Assembly (NCBI GenBank): GCA_022414725.1
Contig: CM039464.1
Coordinates: 53,333,768-53,397,767, forward strand
From: Microglena sp. YARC
Lineage: Eukaryota; Chlorophyta; Chlorophyceae; Chlamydomonadales; Chlamydomonadaceae
DNA length: 64,000 bases
Direction: 5' to 3'
Part shown: positions 32,107 to 51,475 of the stretch, one piece after another
How positions within the stretch are numbered: position 1 is the first letter of the stretch
Layout: each line of letters begins with the position of its first letter
The notes under the pieces: generated by a model
What the model saw: the letters and a program-made list of their open reading frames with translations, nothing else
The model's database searches: none
What the model was told of the DNA's origin: nothing
Translations under genes and position numbers: made by a program

Positions 32107-34168
32107 AGCATTCCCTCCTTGTCCACGCTACTCTTACCCCCTCCCCTAGCATTCCCTCTTTGTCCCATGCTTCATTCCTTCCTTCCTCCCCACCACCCCT
32201 GTGCTACAGTTGCCTCACTTGGGCGAAGCGACCGGTCTTGTGGTCCTTTGGCCTGTTCAGGAAGTAGTCAGGGATCTATTACCCCCCCCCCCCCCCCCTC
32301 CTCTCCTGTACTCCACCCACACCCATGCCCCCCCACACATCCTTCCTTCCTTCCTCCCTTGGCTAGTGTTGCGTCACCTGGGCGGAGCGACCAGTCTTGT
32401 GGTCCTTTTGCCCGTTCAGGAAGTAGTCGGGGATCTTGTACGCCCCTCCCCCCCGAGCATTCCCTCCTTGGCTTGTCCAAACACTAGCCTCCCCCTTCCC
32501 TAGTGTTCCCTCCTCGTCCCACGCTACCTGCATACCTCCCCTCCTCCACGCCGCCCCTTTGCTACTGATGCCTCACCTGGGCGAAGCGACCGGTCTTGTG
32601 GTCCTTTTGCCTGTTCAGGAAGTAGTCAGGGATCTTGTACGCACGGGGGTTAGCCACAATGGTCATCAGACGCTCCAACTCCTCAGCAGAGCACTCGCCT
32701 GAAGAGGGGCGTGAGTGAGTCGGTGAGTAAGTGTGTGTGTGTGTGGGGGGGGGGGAGGGGGGGAGCTGACGCAGGGAGCCTGTGTGGAAAAGCAGCAGGT
32801 GTGTGTGTATGTGTGTGTGTGAAGGGTGGGGGTGGGTGGAGGTTTGACACGTCACCCACCCTTTTTCTGTTCATATTTTGGTTTGCTTGTTTTCTTGTAT
32901 GTTTGTTTCTTTGCTCGGGTGGTCACATACACACCCACATTCTTCTTACCCCTCCCTACACCCCACCACACACCAACCAAACTGCCTCTCTATCCCTTCC
33001 TCCCAGCCCCGTCCAACCCCTACCACCTCTGCTCATTACGTCCCCCCCCCCCCCCCCCCCCCCCCACCACACACACACTCTCCAGCCTCCCCCTCCCCCC
33101 TCCTACATACCCAACAACCCTCGATCACACACACACGCTCACAAAAACGCTTTCTACCCCTCCTTCGAGCCACCCAACTTCACCACTGCACACACAGACT
33201 TCCTCCCTCTCACTCTACCCCCCCCCCCCCCACACACACACACACCCCGCCCCCCCCCATACACATACACACTCAGCCCGTCCTCACCCTCCATGCACCC
33301 TAAATTCCTATCTACCCCGCCACAATCACACACTTACTCTACCCTCCCACTGACCCCTCGACACCCCCGCTTTCACACACACACAAACACTTTCTCTCCC
33401 CTCCCTCTGACCCCTCAATACCCCCAGCTCACACACAAACACTTTCTCTCACCTCCCTCTGACCCCTCAACACCCCCGCCACACTCGCACACATACACAC
33501 TAACACTTTCTCTCCCCTCCCACCGACCCTCAACACCCCCCGCTTTCACACTCACACACACTTCCCCTCCCCTCCCTCCGACCCCCCACCCCCCGCTCTC
33601 ACACACACACACACCTTGTCTCCTTCTCTCAAACCCCTCTTCAACTGCCCCCTTGTTACACATACACACACTTTATCCCCGTCCTCCAACCCCCCTCCCA
33701 AGTACTCCTTCCTCCCCTCACCCCACCCAATCCCTACACGACACAAACACCAAATGCCTCCCTCACCTCCACCCCCCACCAACACACACACCGCAACCCC
33801 AAGACAGACACACCAAATGCCCCCACCCCGACCCACAGCCACACACCCCCAACCCTACACACACACACACCAATGCTTGCCCCTACACACAACCACAAAC
33901 ACACACACCAACTGCTTGCCTCCTCCCCCCCCATGTGTGTCCAATACCATGTAACTACTCAGATAAATCAAATTCAATTTAATGTAAGTATCGTACCGGC
34001 ACGCTTGTTCATGTCGACCTCAGCCTTCTTGCACACCATGTTGGAGTAACGGCGTCCAATACCCTTGATGGAGGTAAGGGCATACATGATCTTATCCTTT
34101 CCGCTGACGTTGGTGTTCAGCAAACGCAGGATGTGCTGGAACTCGACTCCTACGATGAGAGAGCCCAT
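30804..34168 (-). CDS. RPS18: 40S ribosomal protein S18 (uS13), three exons
   Basis: Exons on the minus strand are 34168-33997, 32698-32577 and 30953-30804. They join with GT-AG introns (donors GTACGATAC and GTGAGGC; acceptors TCTTCAG and TCCACAG) in consistent phases to give 147 residues. The product begins [20 protein letters not shown] and includes [17 protein letters not shown] and [17 protein letters not shown]. It ends with [16 protein letters not shown] and [13 protein letters not shown]. These are the signature blocks of uS13, including the helix-two-turn-helix and the basic C-terminal tail that lies in the small-subunit head near the P site. Eukaryotic S18 is usually about 152 residues. 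The tail here stops RRAGKK and lacks the usual VGVSKK-type end. Similarity is highest to plant and green-algal S18. The start is the only suitable ATG. Both introns are repeat-rich, and intron 2 is a striking echo array. Confidence 0.93.
30954..32060 (-). repeat. Acceptor-side exon-edge echoes in RPS18 intron 2
   Basis: The first 40-45 nt of exon 3 plus its acceptor (plus-strand phrase tcacgcatggcggtgtcgat followed by ggct..gaggtcagctg) recur eight times. Copies lie near 31050-31090, 31178-31222, 31316-31352, 31438-31478, 31560-31603, 31705-31742, 31848-31886 and 31990-32030. The period is 120-150 bp with GT/GGT-rich spacers. The most distant copy has the most changes. Confidence 0.9.
32075..32106. 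repeat. C32 tract separating the two echo arrays
   Basis: Thirty-two C lie between the acceptor-side and the donor-side echo arrays of RPS18 intron 2. Confidence 0.9.
32200..32445 (-). repeat. Donor-side exon-edge echoes in RPS18 intron 2
   Basis: Two copies (32207-32280 and 32366-32442) of the last 70 nt of exon 2 with its 5' splice site: plus-strand tcacctgggcgaagcgaccg, then gtcttgtggtcctttt and caggaagtagtcagggatct. Both end where the C-rich spacer begins. They carry few substitutions and one keeps the full GTGA donor context. Confidence 0.9.
32699..33996 (-). repeat. RPS18 intron 1, pyrimidine-rich minisatellite
   Basis: Almost wholly C/T/A simple sequence on the plus strand, with C24 at 33042-33065. 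About six units of roughly 60 bp (ctttctctcccctccctctg followed by acccctcaacacccccgc and a CA run) lie between 33330 and 33640. The 423-codon proline/threonine-rich plus-strand frame here is an artefact of composition. No clear exon-edge echo is visible in this intron. Confidence 0.8.
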
Positions 34169-35265
34169 GATGACTGGAGAGCGGGGGGGGGGTAGGGGGG
34201 GTTGAAGGTGTGTGCATGTGTGTGTGAGTGAGTGTGTGTGTGGGGTGGGGGGGTCATGTGTGTGTCTGCAGTTGTGGCATTTATGCTGCTGAGCATGAGC
34301 TGATGGCCATGGTGGCCATGGTGATGTCCTATCTGAACTTTTGAAACCGTCGTGCTCCGAGCTTAAGTGGGCTGCTCCCTGTAGCGTTGAGCAAGCGCAG
34401 GAGTGTCAATGAACATTGTTCACGTGTAGTGCCAAGGGAAGTACTCCGAGCTTGTGGGCTTGCTAGTAATTCGGACCGGGGGCCCGCAACCCAGGTGCAG
34501 CAGCCAGACTGCTAAAACTGCTGGCCCAATATCTGTGAGCAATGATGATGCGCAAGAGCGCTGTCGAGCTCGACTTCGCAGCCCCTCTGACATCTGCTCC
34601 ATTAGAGCAAGCTCGGAGGCCAGGTGTTTCTATACTTGGTCGATGAGCAGTTTAGCAGTATATTTGTCGCAACTGGGACCAGGTGCTGCTGCGAGCTGGC
34701 GATGCGAGCGCGAGCAGAACTTCGCCCTTGACATATATAGACCCCAATGCGAGCAACCTACTTTGTTTGGCGAGCTCAGGCGATCAAGCAGCAAACAGTG
34801 TAAGAGGAGGAGTATGCGGTAGGCCTGGGCTATGTACCGCGGTACAATTTCAAGGCGGGTAGGTTCGGGCGGCGGTGGCACTACACATATTGAGCCGATC
34901 GGGCGGTTGGTGGTTGTGGCGAAGGTCTAGTCCAGACCAGACCATAAGACCATAGGACGAGACAACAAGACAACCGCATGACGTAAGCCTTATATAAGCG
35001 AACATCATCCTTCATTTCCTTCTTTTCCACCTTGTATGTACCTTGTATGGTATAGTAATACAGTTCAAGAAACCAGGAGTAGCCAAATAGGCTAAAAAAC
35101 TTAGCAGGAAAGCTATCCAGGGTAGTACACCGACATATGGCAAGATATTGTGCACCGTATATATTTTGAATATGTAACCATTTTCCTTTCATAGGAGCCT
35201 GACGTTTGGCAACAGTATCCTACCAATATATAACTATTTTTGTCATGGGCTTCCTCTTAGCTCAA
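34169..35265. other. RPS18 upstream region, unassigned
   Basis: The minus-strand promoter and 5' UTR of RPS18 should lie here. GT-rich sequence directly precedes the start. I see no defined promoter element or further gene. 5' UTR introns cannot be excluded. Confidence 0.3.
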
Positions 35266-35723
35266 CTGTTCAATTGGATTGGTCGCAGCCATCGCTGAGA
35301 ATGATACTGCGCATCCCGCGCGTCCAGGAAAGACCATCCATGTCATGGAGTTTCTCAAAATGCCGGGAGGTCCTCGCGAAAGTTGCATCGCAAAGCAGTG
35401 GTAGTAAATGAAGGGCCGTATAACCTATCAGCTTGGATAACACTCCGGAGAGTGGACTTTGTGTGTGCAGCACGCCAATCTATAAATGCGGAGACGAGAA
35501 TAAGTTACAAGCACAGGAGACCCATTAAGGGGCACCAGTGGAGGAAAGGGGGCTGTAGCCTGGAACCTGATCAGGGTACAGGCTAGACAGCGCGTGTCAG
35601 AAGAACCGATGACGCAGTCAACAGGAAGCTGACATAGTACTGTCAGGACCGATAGTTCTAAGGGAGTACACAAGGAGTCACCAAGACATAAAACAAGCGA
35701 GAGCACCGCTATTCATGCTGATA
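35266..35723 (-). mobile_element. Truncated copia element: 5' LTR and gag start
   Basis: 35426-35723 is a diverged, shorter (298 bp) copy of the LTR found at 51819 and 56240. It has the same ends (TATCAGC and GCTGATA) and the same block gtcaggaccgatagttctaa. Beside it, on the internal side for a minus-strand element, are a primer-binding-like GGTTATACGGCCC and the shared leader caaagcagtggta. A short gag-like frame follows (MDGLSWTRGMRSIILSDG). The rest is gone. Confidence 0.7.
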
Positions 35724-36213
35724 CAGAGGAAATATCAGATGTAACAATTGAAAATTCAGGAATAACACTCAACTCGAGGACACAAGGAATGGAGCATCGC
35801 CCTATCCTATACACCATACCAAGAATCGCACAATTAAATTATCAGATAAGATAAGATGATGATTTCATCATATTGTTGAATTAAATGATCACCGTAGCAC
35901 GAACTCAGAGCCCCCGTCGGTAAAACGATTGTTTGGGATTCAGTTCATCAATGCTTTTTATTATGAAGCCCTTCCTACCACGGTTGGGCAAGTCCCTTTA
36001 ACCTACCCCTGGATTGTAGCATACGTACAACATGCTTTGAAATCAACCCAATCCGAACTAGAATTTTAGCTTTGGCATTCAACAGCTAGGTACCAGGGCG
36101 CTATGTCCTAAGTCGATTGCACAAACGTCAAGGATTCCATTGTTTTTAATCCTAGATTATCAGGAGGGGCTGCTTACAACGATCACTGCATGTGCTTGTT
36201 AATTACAGTCCAG

Positions 36214-36244
<31 letters not shown>

Positions 36245-37067
36245 GGCATTCAGCCAGTAAGGCCAGGGAGGTCTTGCCCAACCTCGAGCAATCAGGATAA
36301 ATTCTAGATTATTAGGAGGGGCTCTGTGTATGTTACAGTCTAGGGAGTAGCCAACTTGGGCTAAGTAGGCCTAACTAGCTACGCCGACTAGTAGAATCCT
36401 ACCCTGGACTAGTCCTCACACTGTCTAATCCACTTAGAATGCTCAATGGTATCGTGAGGGAACTTGGAATGGGAAGATGGTGAACAGCCCAGAGTTAGCT
36501 GAAATACACGTAGCAATCAAGTTCTTGCACAGCCCTGAAAGCCACAAGAGAGGCAGTTAAAAAGAAAGAATACAGTGCAGAAGCCAGTGCAATAAAAAAT
36601 ACACTAAAACAAGCCGAATATCCTGCTAGCTAGTAGACGGACACCTGGAGGAGCCAGACTGGGGGGGTCATTGCCTAAAACCAAGAGGCCAATAGGGTTC
36701 TTCTACAAGCTGTTGCGCGACGAATGCAGATTTTGGAGGGCCTGATGCGTCTCCTAAGGATCTAGGTGCGTCGCAGACACAGATTTTGAAACCGGTTGAG
36801 AACCGGCGTAAAATTTTGGAGCCACCCAGAAAAACCAAGGGGTCAGCACTGAACGCCAACGCTCTGCCGCCCTGAAGGTTGAGCGATCATGTGTCAAGCA
36901 GGGGGGGTCCTTGGACACGATGAAGATATCCTTGGTCGCAACGAAGAGGTCATAGGTCACGATAAACGTGTCCTAGACCCAGAGAAGGAGCTTGGTCAAA
37001 GTCCTTGACTCAAAGATGGAGTTCTTGGTCACAACACCCTCGGCTATCTTGGAAGTCCAAGGATTGT
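35724..37067. other. Intergenic region with dispersed-repeat copies
   Basis: A GGGACTTGCCCAAC-family copy lies in minus orientation at 35930-36030, with partial plus copies near 36196-36330 and 36335-36420. A G21 tract lies near 36229-36247. No gene is seen. The region 36680-37060 has short aggt-cttggtcac repeats just downstream of the mutase stop codon. Confidence 0.5.
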
Positions 37068-44709
<7,642 letters not shown>

Positions 44710-45845
44710 CTTCAGGGACAGCGGGCAGGAAGAGTTTGATTGGTGGAGTGACAAGTAGGGCCTGAGCAAGCTTTCAAACGTCAGCTTCTCATAACGGGAG
44801 ATGCATTGGATCGTGACATCGTTCCCAAATCCCTCGGGCAGCAATCACCCCACAGCTGCTTAGCAACACCAGAGCAACAAGTAGCAGTTGTCTGCGCACC
44901 TCTTCCACAGACATTCTCGCGGGCGTTCAACTACAATTTTCGAGTGGAAACAAAGCTCAAACTCAAGGACGGTAATCAGATCTTCGATAACACGAGCACT
45001 GCTATAGCGAAGTTCGAACGGTTCTTAAGTATAATATGCTGCCCCAGCTGCGATGAATTTAGGGCTTTGACTTCGTTCAAACCGATACACGCACGAACCC
45101 GATGCGACGTGACAAGTGTGACTCTTGGTCGCCCTAGTTCTACGCCCCTGGGTCTACGCCCCCGGTCTGCGGTCTATGCCCATGGACGTTTATAGTATGC
45201 ATGCAGACGGTGAGCAGCCTGAAGGCTGGTAAACCATAAATTCAACGCGACCAAACAAGCTCTCGACCTCCCCAAGTCCCATCTGAGCCACACTGGACAC
45301 GACAGGCGCACATAATTCTGACTGGCGCCTAGACTAAACTCGTACTCGAGGGTGGTCGAGGCAGCGTCCCGGAAGTTGTTCTGGGACATCCAAGGAAGCG
45401 GCCCCGTCGGTGGCGGGTCCAGGTGGCGGGTCCGCGAAATTCCGTCTGAAGTGATGTGACAGACTCACCGACCGACAAATTCGGATCTGGTGCATGAGAC
45501 AGCAAGTCCTGTCCAGGTTTGTGCAAAACTTCAAAATCTACATTTCATGTGCCAAAATCCACGTCTCGTGTGCCACAATCAACACATGCAACTTAACAAA
45601 CCATCAAAAATCTGAGTTGCAGACGTGAAACATGTTGAGCAACCCTATCCCTCCTTGCATCAGATCCGAATTTTAGTGATCAGGGTTGTTCTACAGTACG
45701 TTTCACAAGTCTCAAGTCTCCAACGCTAATAAAGGTGAAGTACCCTTCGCTTGGGCAAAGCTGCTAAAATACAGACCGAACAATTCGGGCCTGGTGCAAG
45801 GAAGCACGAGAAAGCATGTTCGGTCTTCTGCACATCCTAAGCTAC
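44710..45845. other. Mutase upstream region, unassigned
   Basis: Expected location of the mutase 5' exon and promoter. I could not identify the start-containing exon. Confidence 0.3.
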
Positions 45846-46680
45846 CGTCACCCATGTATGTACAGTCCAGGGGTAGCCAAATAGGCTATAGGGACTTGCC
45901 CAACCTTTACAACAGGAAAGTCAGCTTCACAAAAACGAGCACTGGTGAACAGAACCCCAATAAATTGTAAACGACAGGCCCGGAGTGCGAGCTATGCAGA
46001 TTATTTAAAGTCGTAAACCATGTATGGGTTTGAGCACTGGTAGTATATGTTGATCAACTCATGTATGAGTTAATGGAGTATAGGTTGGTTAACTGAATCA
46101 AGTGCTAAGCGTGTGGCTTGCGGCGCGGGAAATTGGCAGAGAGTGTTGACTATCGGAGCGACAGGTGGCACCAGATTCGAGTGCAGCAGACCGAAGCCAG
46201 GGCTTCCGACAGAGCCAGGGGCCAGTTAGGGCCAGGGTTGTCGGATAGTCGGCCGGATAAACGGACAACGGGGTGACCCTGGGGGCTCCCATCCACCAAA
46301 AGGGGGGCTCCGCAAAAAAATGAATGTAATGCAAACTCCCGCAGGTGCTCGAGTTGGCGAGATGTGATCTAGATGTGTTTATTTTGTGTTCAGAGTATTG
46401 AGACTGCAGAGACACAGGAAGCTGGTTACATAAAGGTAACATAAGATGATCAGTCGGCGCAGTGGCGGACCGATGAAAGGAGATAGCAGCAGTACAGTAT
46501 GTACGGGGCACGTGGCCCTAGCTGGCAACGGCACTGTACAAAGCAAGGCAGGGGCTAAGCACTGGCTGCTCTGAGCCAGTCTGGAGACGGCATATAAGCC
46601 GGACTTAGCAATTTATGTATGTACCGTCCAGGGGGGGTCTACTAAGCGTAAGGGACTTGCCCAGTCTCGAAAATCAATAA
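45846..46680. repeat. Three dispersed repeat copies
   Basis: GGGACTTGCCCAAC-family copies lie at 45850-45965 and 46612-46680. The GGGGGCTCC hairpin repeat lies at 46245-46325, with ggtgaccctgggggctccca followed by ggggggctccgc. Confidence 0.6.
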
Positions 46681-46739
46681 TATTTTACATTTGTTTTTAC
46701 GGTATTTGAAGAATTTTCACGCGAGGATTTTAGAAAGTG

Positions 46740-47043
46740 CCCCCCCGTACACAGAACAGCGCCCACTTTTTGAAAAGTTGTGAAAGGTATTTCACCCCAG
46801 GAGGTGGGTCTCCCGACACTAACCAGAGACACCAAGGATTCAGTTCGAATGGCGTTGCCACTCCTGTGGGCCGTGGGCCTAAGTGGAGGCCCAATGAGGA
46901 TTACGCAGCAATATAATAGGGTTTCTGGCCCTTTATCTCTATCTTGCAGTGATTGTAAAAATGGTTACACGATGAACACAAATAGTCCAAACAAGAAAAT
47001 GAAGAACGAAAGAAGCCCTTCTGTTAAAAAGCAATATTCACCA

Positions 47044-47074
<31 letters not shown>

Positions 47075-47340
47075 ATTGTCCGTTGCGTCGGACACTGAGT
47101 TGGCATAGTACACGCGTGGTCCTGATGCTCCAGGACCCGGGTTGCCTGCCGCCAGGCCATAGGCTAGCTATGGCCTGCACGTGTCTTCAGAATCTTCCTG
47201 AAGACTTCCTTTTCTATATAGCCGCACGAGTTGCGATGATAAGCTATCTGCTCCTTCAGTCTTCATTGTGTAACGACTCTATCGATTGAAAGGTTATCGG
47301 CCCGACCGCTACCCGCAGACAGCGCCCCTGCGCCCGTGCC
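46740..47340 (+). mobile_element. Possible 5' LTR end and primer-binding site of a copia element
   Basis: At about 47292 the sequence GGTTATCGGCCCGACC resembles the site found beside the LTR at 56240 (GGTTATCGGGCTCC) and the GGTTATgGGCCC primer site known from copia. The sequence to its left may therefore be a 5' LTR, but I have no second copy to define its ends. A G30 tract lies at 47044-47073. Confidence 0.4.
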
Positions 47341-47645
47341 AAGTGGATCTTCAGTCCTGCACAAGGTGACAGTTTCCCCTCAGACTAGCTCGACGGCTTG
47401 AGTACTGCTTTTGGCCCTGGATTGCCTACGTGTTCACGCGAGGAATCTAACCTGCGCTGCCTCGCCTACTTCCCACACAACTCTCCCGTTGTCTCTACCA
47501 TCCGTCCAAGACGAAACGTAGACGCAGTCCAGGAGACTGAGTAGATCTTTGACGTGAGTTGTACACTCATCAGATCACACACAGCGTTGCGCAATCCTCT
47601 AAAGATTGCTTGTGCCACGGAGATTCAACCCTGCACACCCTCGTA

Positions 47646-47668
47646 CCCCCCCCCCCCCCCCCCCCCCC
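47646..47668. repeat. C23 homopolymer in the copia leader
   Basis: Twenty-three C between the presumed primer-binding site and the gag start. Confidence 0.85.
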
Positions 47669-47908
47669 TCCCCTCCTGCCCTCTAATTTCGTCACCCATT
47701 CCCCACTTCCTGCTACTATCCCCACCATTACAGACCAACAGGACCCATTTGGTTCCCCCTTTGTTGTCAACATTCCCTCACCACTACCTCCGAACCGCAC
47801 ACCCAAGACTGAAGCCCGACAAGCTTCACACCCGGATTACCCACAGGCCGGTTTATTAACCCAGTGTGAAGACCAAGACCCCAAGACCCCAGCGCCGCGA
47901 CAGACATC

Positions 47909-48661
47909 ATGGCAACTCCAGTCAAGCCCCCTGCACTCATCTTCGACGGCACGCCTGCTGTCCCATGGCACAAATTTGGACCCTTCCTCCTCCGACACCT
48001 CAGGCCCCACCCTGGGTGCATCTCCTTCGCCATTGAGGCAGCGAAGGCCGTACCCCCCAACGATGAGCCAGCAGATGCCGACGGATACCCATTGGAGGAC
48101 TCTCATTATCCGAATTTGGACCATACTAACGCAACTATTGCGGCTCGTGCTGTTCCCCACGCAATCAACATGGTAAAGAATGCTGTTGCTTATAACGAGA
48201 TCCTCAAACACTGCCCCGAACCTATCCAACAGGCCATCCTTGCTAACACTACCGTTGCTGCGAAGGCCTACAGGTTCCTCAAGCTCACATATGGAGAACG
48301 GAACTCTGACCTGGAGACAGATGCAGTGAGATCCATGTACAACCTCAGTATGACCACCACTGAGCCACTACAAGTGTATCTCTCTCGCAGCTATGAGCTC
48401 TATACCTTGCTTCCCCAAGTGAATGGGGTCAGCAACAGTTCCATCCCTGCTTTTCTCAGTATATTTGTCCAAGGACTTGCAACTCGCCCAGAGTACAATG
48501 GATTCAGGTTCTCCTTCCACAACTCTGTCTGCCCTGACTTTGCCTCATTCCAGACACAAATCATCAGGTACCAAGTCTCAAACCAAATCTCTGACTCTAA
48601 CATCTCCCCAGAAGAGACTGAGCACATGGCAGCTGCTGCCTTCCACGGACGCCGTATGTAA
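47909..48661 (+). CDS. Copia-type retrotransposon Gag
   Basis: 250 codons from ATG to TAA. The N terminus (ALIFDGTPAVPWHKFGPFLL) matches the FDG-x-x-W opening of copia/UBN2-type Gag. AKAYRFLKLTYG, LQVYLSRSYELYTLLP and FVQGLATRPEYNGFR follow in the family order: helix before the tyrosine-glycine turn, then the shared-strand region, then a GL-P-EY-like motif. No zinc knuckle follows and no protease, integrase or reverse transcriptase is visible before the next element, so the copy is truncated or separated from pol. The protein would form the particle shell of the retrotransposon. Related to the LTR copies at 51.8 and 56.2 kb only by the primer site. Confidence 0.65.
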   Translation: MATPVKPPALIFDGTPAVPWHKFGPFLLRHLRPHPGCISFAIEAAKAVPPNDEPADADGYPLEDSHYPNLDHTNATIAARAVPHAINMVKNAVAYNEILKHCPEPIQQAILANTTVAAKAYRFLKLTYGERNSDLETDAVRSMYNLSMTTTEPLQVYLSRSYELYTLLPQVNGVSNSSIPAFLSIFVQGLATRPEYNGFRFSFHNSVCPDFASFQTQIIRYQVSNQISDSNISPEETEHMAAAAFHGRRM

Positions 48662-49166
48662 CAGTACAGACTCCTTCACAGGCTCTGACCGTTATTAGAC
48701 CTTTAGGTACAGTCATACCTCTGGTCTAAGTAACAGCGTACGCACGAAGAGACAGTACTTCCTCATGTACTGCCTCTCTCACAAGCACGCCTGCCGGCTG
48801 CCTTAAAATATCGGATTGCTCTCTTCACGGCCATCATCATTATACCTATTGACGAGCCTTCGAGAACATCCTACATCCCTTACCATACTTAACAACTAAC
48901 CATACTAGTGACGTAGTATCCTATAGCTACTAGCTAGACCTCCGAACCTTATTCTAATCTCCTGTCATTCTAGCTAATAACTCTTCTCGTGTACACAACC
49001 CTTCCGCCGTTGCTTCTGAGCTGTTACACTGGTTACGGAGCTAGTCGCGCTTCCAGCGATTCGCGCTTTCCATTGCGCAACTCCACGTTTTCAGATTTCC
49101 GAATTTCACTTTCGTTCAATTTTCGCTCTCAGTTTCCTCTGCTTCTATCCTTTCCTTATCTATTAA
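48662..49166. other. Unassigned, between two Gag frames
   Basis: No coding sequence is recognised. It probably contains 5' leader or LTR of the gypsy-like element to the right. Confidence 0.35.
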
Positions 49167-50441
49167 TTAGTCTGCGGTAGGGCAGCTAAGCGGACCGCAT
49201 CTGCATCGAAGGCCGAGGCCAATTTGAGAGTCCGCACTGCGGCTCCAGTCCCCCCCCCCGGGTATCGCCGAAGCTCTAGGGTTGGATCTTATCCCCCCAG
49301 TTGCTATATCGCTGAGACAGAGGTCACCCCTGTATCCGATACGCTCATGACTGATGCTCCTCACGGACCATCAGGCGTGCTGCCTCCGAATCTCGGACCA
49401 TCTGGCGTACTGCCTTCGGGCGACGATCCGGCCGTCGTACAGCTTCGCGTTCGCGGACCATCTAATGGTCCGCAATTCCGCTCGGCAGTTGACGCAGCTT
49501 CTCAGCCACCTCACGCAGATCCATTGTCCGTTCTTGATCCGCCCCCTGAGGCAGAGTGCATGGATATCGATTCGGACCTCGAGTCTGGGGCCGAGGGTAC
49601 GGAGCAGTCGGTTCCTGAGATGAAACTTTCGGCTGCACGCAAGAGGATTTTTCTCGTGATGCCTCATGCCAAGGCTTCGCAGGCACAATTGGCAGCCATG
49701 TCCCCTCTTCAACTCGTGGTCTATCAGGCGCAGCAAGCCCTTCACAAGGCCGCGGCCCCACCCAAAGAGAAGAAAGAGAAGAAGTCTAGATGGCGATACG
49801 TTCCCTTCCACGATGGCACACACCCTTTGAGTCCCTTCGCGGGTGCTGAGCTTACTGAAGCTATCTCTTCGACTATGGATGCTTTCTTTAGGGCCAACGT
49901 GGGCGAGAACATGTTGGCTAATATCCGTGACGCCATGTCCAAGCTGCATGCCGCCCACTTGGATGACCATGGCAAGGCTGATGCCTGGATTGATAGTATG
50001 CCCGCTTCCGTGGATGACATCTTCGTTCGTCTCAACAAGCTGGACGCCAAGCTTGCTGTCAGGCTTGAGAGGGACGCGAAGTATGTTTTTTAGTACATTG
50101 TCCTCGAGCCAGTGGCCGCAACCCTCGAGGTTAAGCTCCCTCGTCTCAGGCTGGCGATAAATAAAGGGGTAGTGGGCAATAGAGTTGTGTTTGAACCGTT
50201 TGTTCTTCCCCATGCATATGCCAAGCAGACTCCTGCCCCTGCGTCCCCTGTCGTGCCTTCGTCCGCTCCTTCCGCTACCCACAAGCGTGGAAGAACTTCG
50301 CGGACTACCAAGTCTCGGACCACTCTCACACCCCATGCAAGTTCGAGTAAGTCGAAGCGACCTACCCCAAGTGGGGATAGTCCGAGTTCGGACTCTGAGG
50401 AAGGTGAGAGCAACATCACACAATCCTCCTTGCCACCTTCT
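49167..50441 (+). pseudogene. N-terminal part of a gypsy-like Gag, interrupted
   Basis: The frame is open from 49167 (first ATG at 49347) to a TAG at 50091, and continues in the same frame from 50094 to 50441, where the large inverted-repeat element begins. It encodes a Pro/Ser-rich N terminus, a basic KEKKEKKSRWRYVPFHDG segment and a helical stretch (MDAFFRANVGENMLANIRDA). A low-complexity SSDSEEGES region follows. The frame to the right of the insertion (62148 onward) continues with a typical Gag capsid core, so the two are probably halves of one gene. The in-frame TAG and the insertion would both prevent normal expression of this copy. Joining across a TA duplication gives a TGA, so the exact original junction is not recovered. 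Confidence 0.55.
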
Positions 50442-50720
50442 ATGAATAAAACAGCATTTTACGAACTAGAATTTGGCTTGGAAAATTCTACGAACCCCCC
50501 TCGTAAAATGTTGGGCTCTACTTCGTAAAAAGCGGACACCCCCTCGTAATTTTAGGTTTACGAACTAGGATTTGATGGTTCGTAAACTGAATGGAGCTGG
50601 TTCGTAAAATTCCGGCACCCTTTTATTACGAACTAGGATTTGATAGTTCGCAAACTAAATGGTCCTGGTTCGTAAAATACCGGGCACCCTTCGTGGAATA
50701 ACCCTCCTTGAATACCGGGA
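50442..50720. repeat. Left subterminal TTCGTAA motif array
   Basis: About a dozen TTCGTAA/TTACGAA motifs. A 55-bp unit (attacgaactaggatttgatggttcgtaaactgaatgg and ctggttcgtaaaat) occurs twice. Confidence 0.75.
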
Positions 50721-51475
50721 ATTTGGTCCCGGATTGTACAGGGAATTTGGTCCCGGATTGTAGTATTTAATACTGGACCGACCTTTTTCTTATTATGTAA
50801 ATTCGGGACCTGGGCTCCGGGCTAGGTTAGGTTCCGGGTGTTTCAGGGATTGGGTCCCGGTTTTTTTTTCCAGGCAGTGCTTGCACTGGAGACTTTGGAT
50901 CATACGAGATGTATAGATGGATTGCAATGTTTTATTTACAGACATTTTTAAGACTGAAAAATTCGAATTCAAAAAAGTAATATTGAACAATAGCTATTAT
51001 AATTTGGCCATTTACAAATTCTCCTCATTTGTGGGAGAAATTGTAGCCATGAATTGGGCCTAGAAAATGGTACTCATCAGAAGTATGAGTACCCTCTGCT
51101 CTGACTACTAAAATAATAAGTACCAGGGTACCCTGATGAGCTCTGACTAGTATATATAGTATATGTTCCCCCCCCCCCGGCCACCCCCACTGGCTAGTCT
51201 AGCTATAGCTACTATTATATGATGAGTGATAGCATCAGGTGCAGTGCCATCATCAGGCTTCTATCTTGATCTTGTCCCTCTACTCATCCCAGCATGATGA
51301 TGACTTGCTCCTTGTCCACCATGCTGCAATATGTGGAAGTCACTGCCTGCCGGAGCTGCAGCAGCATGAAAGGAAGGAGGTGGAGTTAGAAGATTATTAG
51401 TTGCTTGACCAAGCACAAGCCACTTGAATAATCAACGAATCAGCAAGCAAGAAAGCGTTCACGTGGTAGCAATTA
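50721..51475. other. Unassigned interior of the large element
   Basis: A short tandem of gggaatttggtcccggattgta (about 50716-50762) and otherwise AT-rich sequence without coding potential. Confidence 0.4.

Noticed and set aside
32711..33982. 423-codon proline/threonine-rich plus-strand frame
   Set aside because: It lies wholly within RPS18 intron 1 on the opposite strand and is made of CCC and CACA simple sequence.
49371..50423. 350-codon minus-strand frame opposite the gypsy-like Gag
   Set aside because: It mirrors the Gag frame and has no motif. The plus-strand reading continues into a recognisable capsid.
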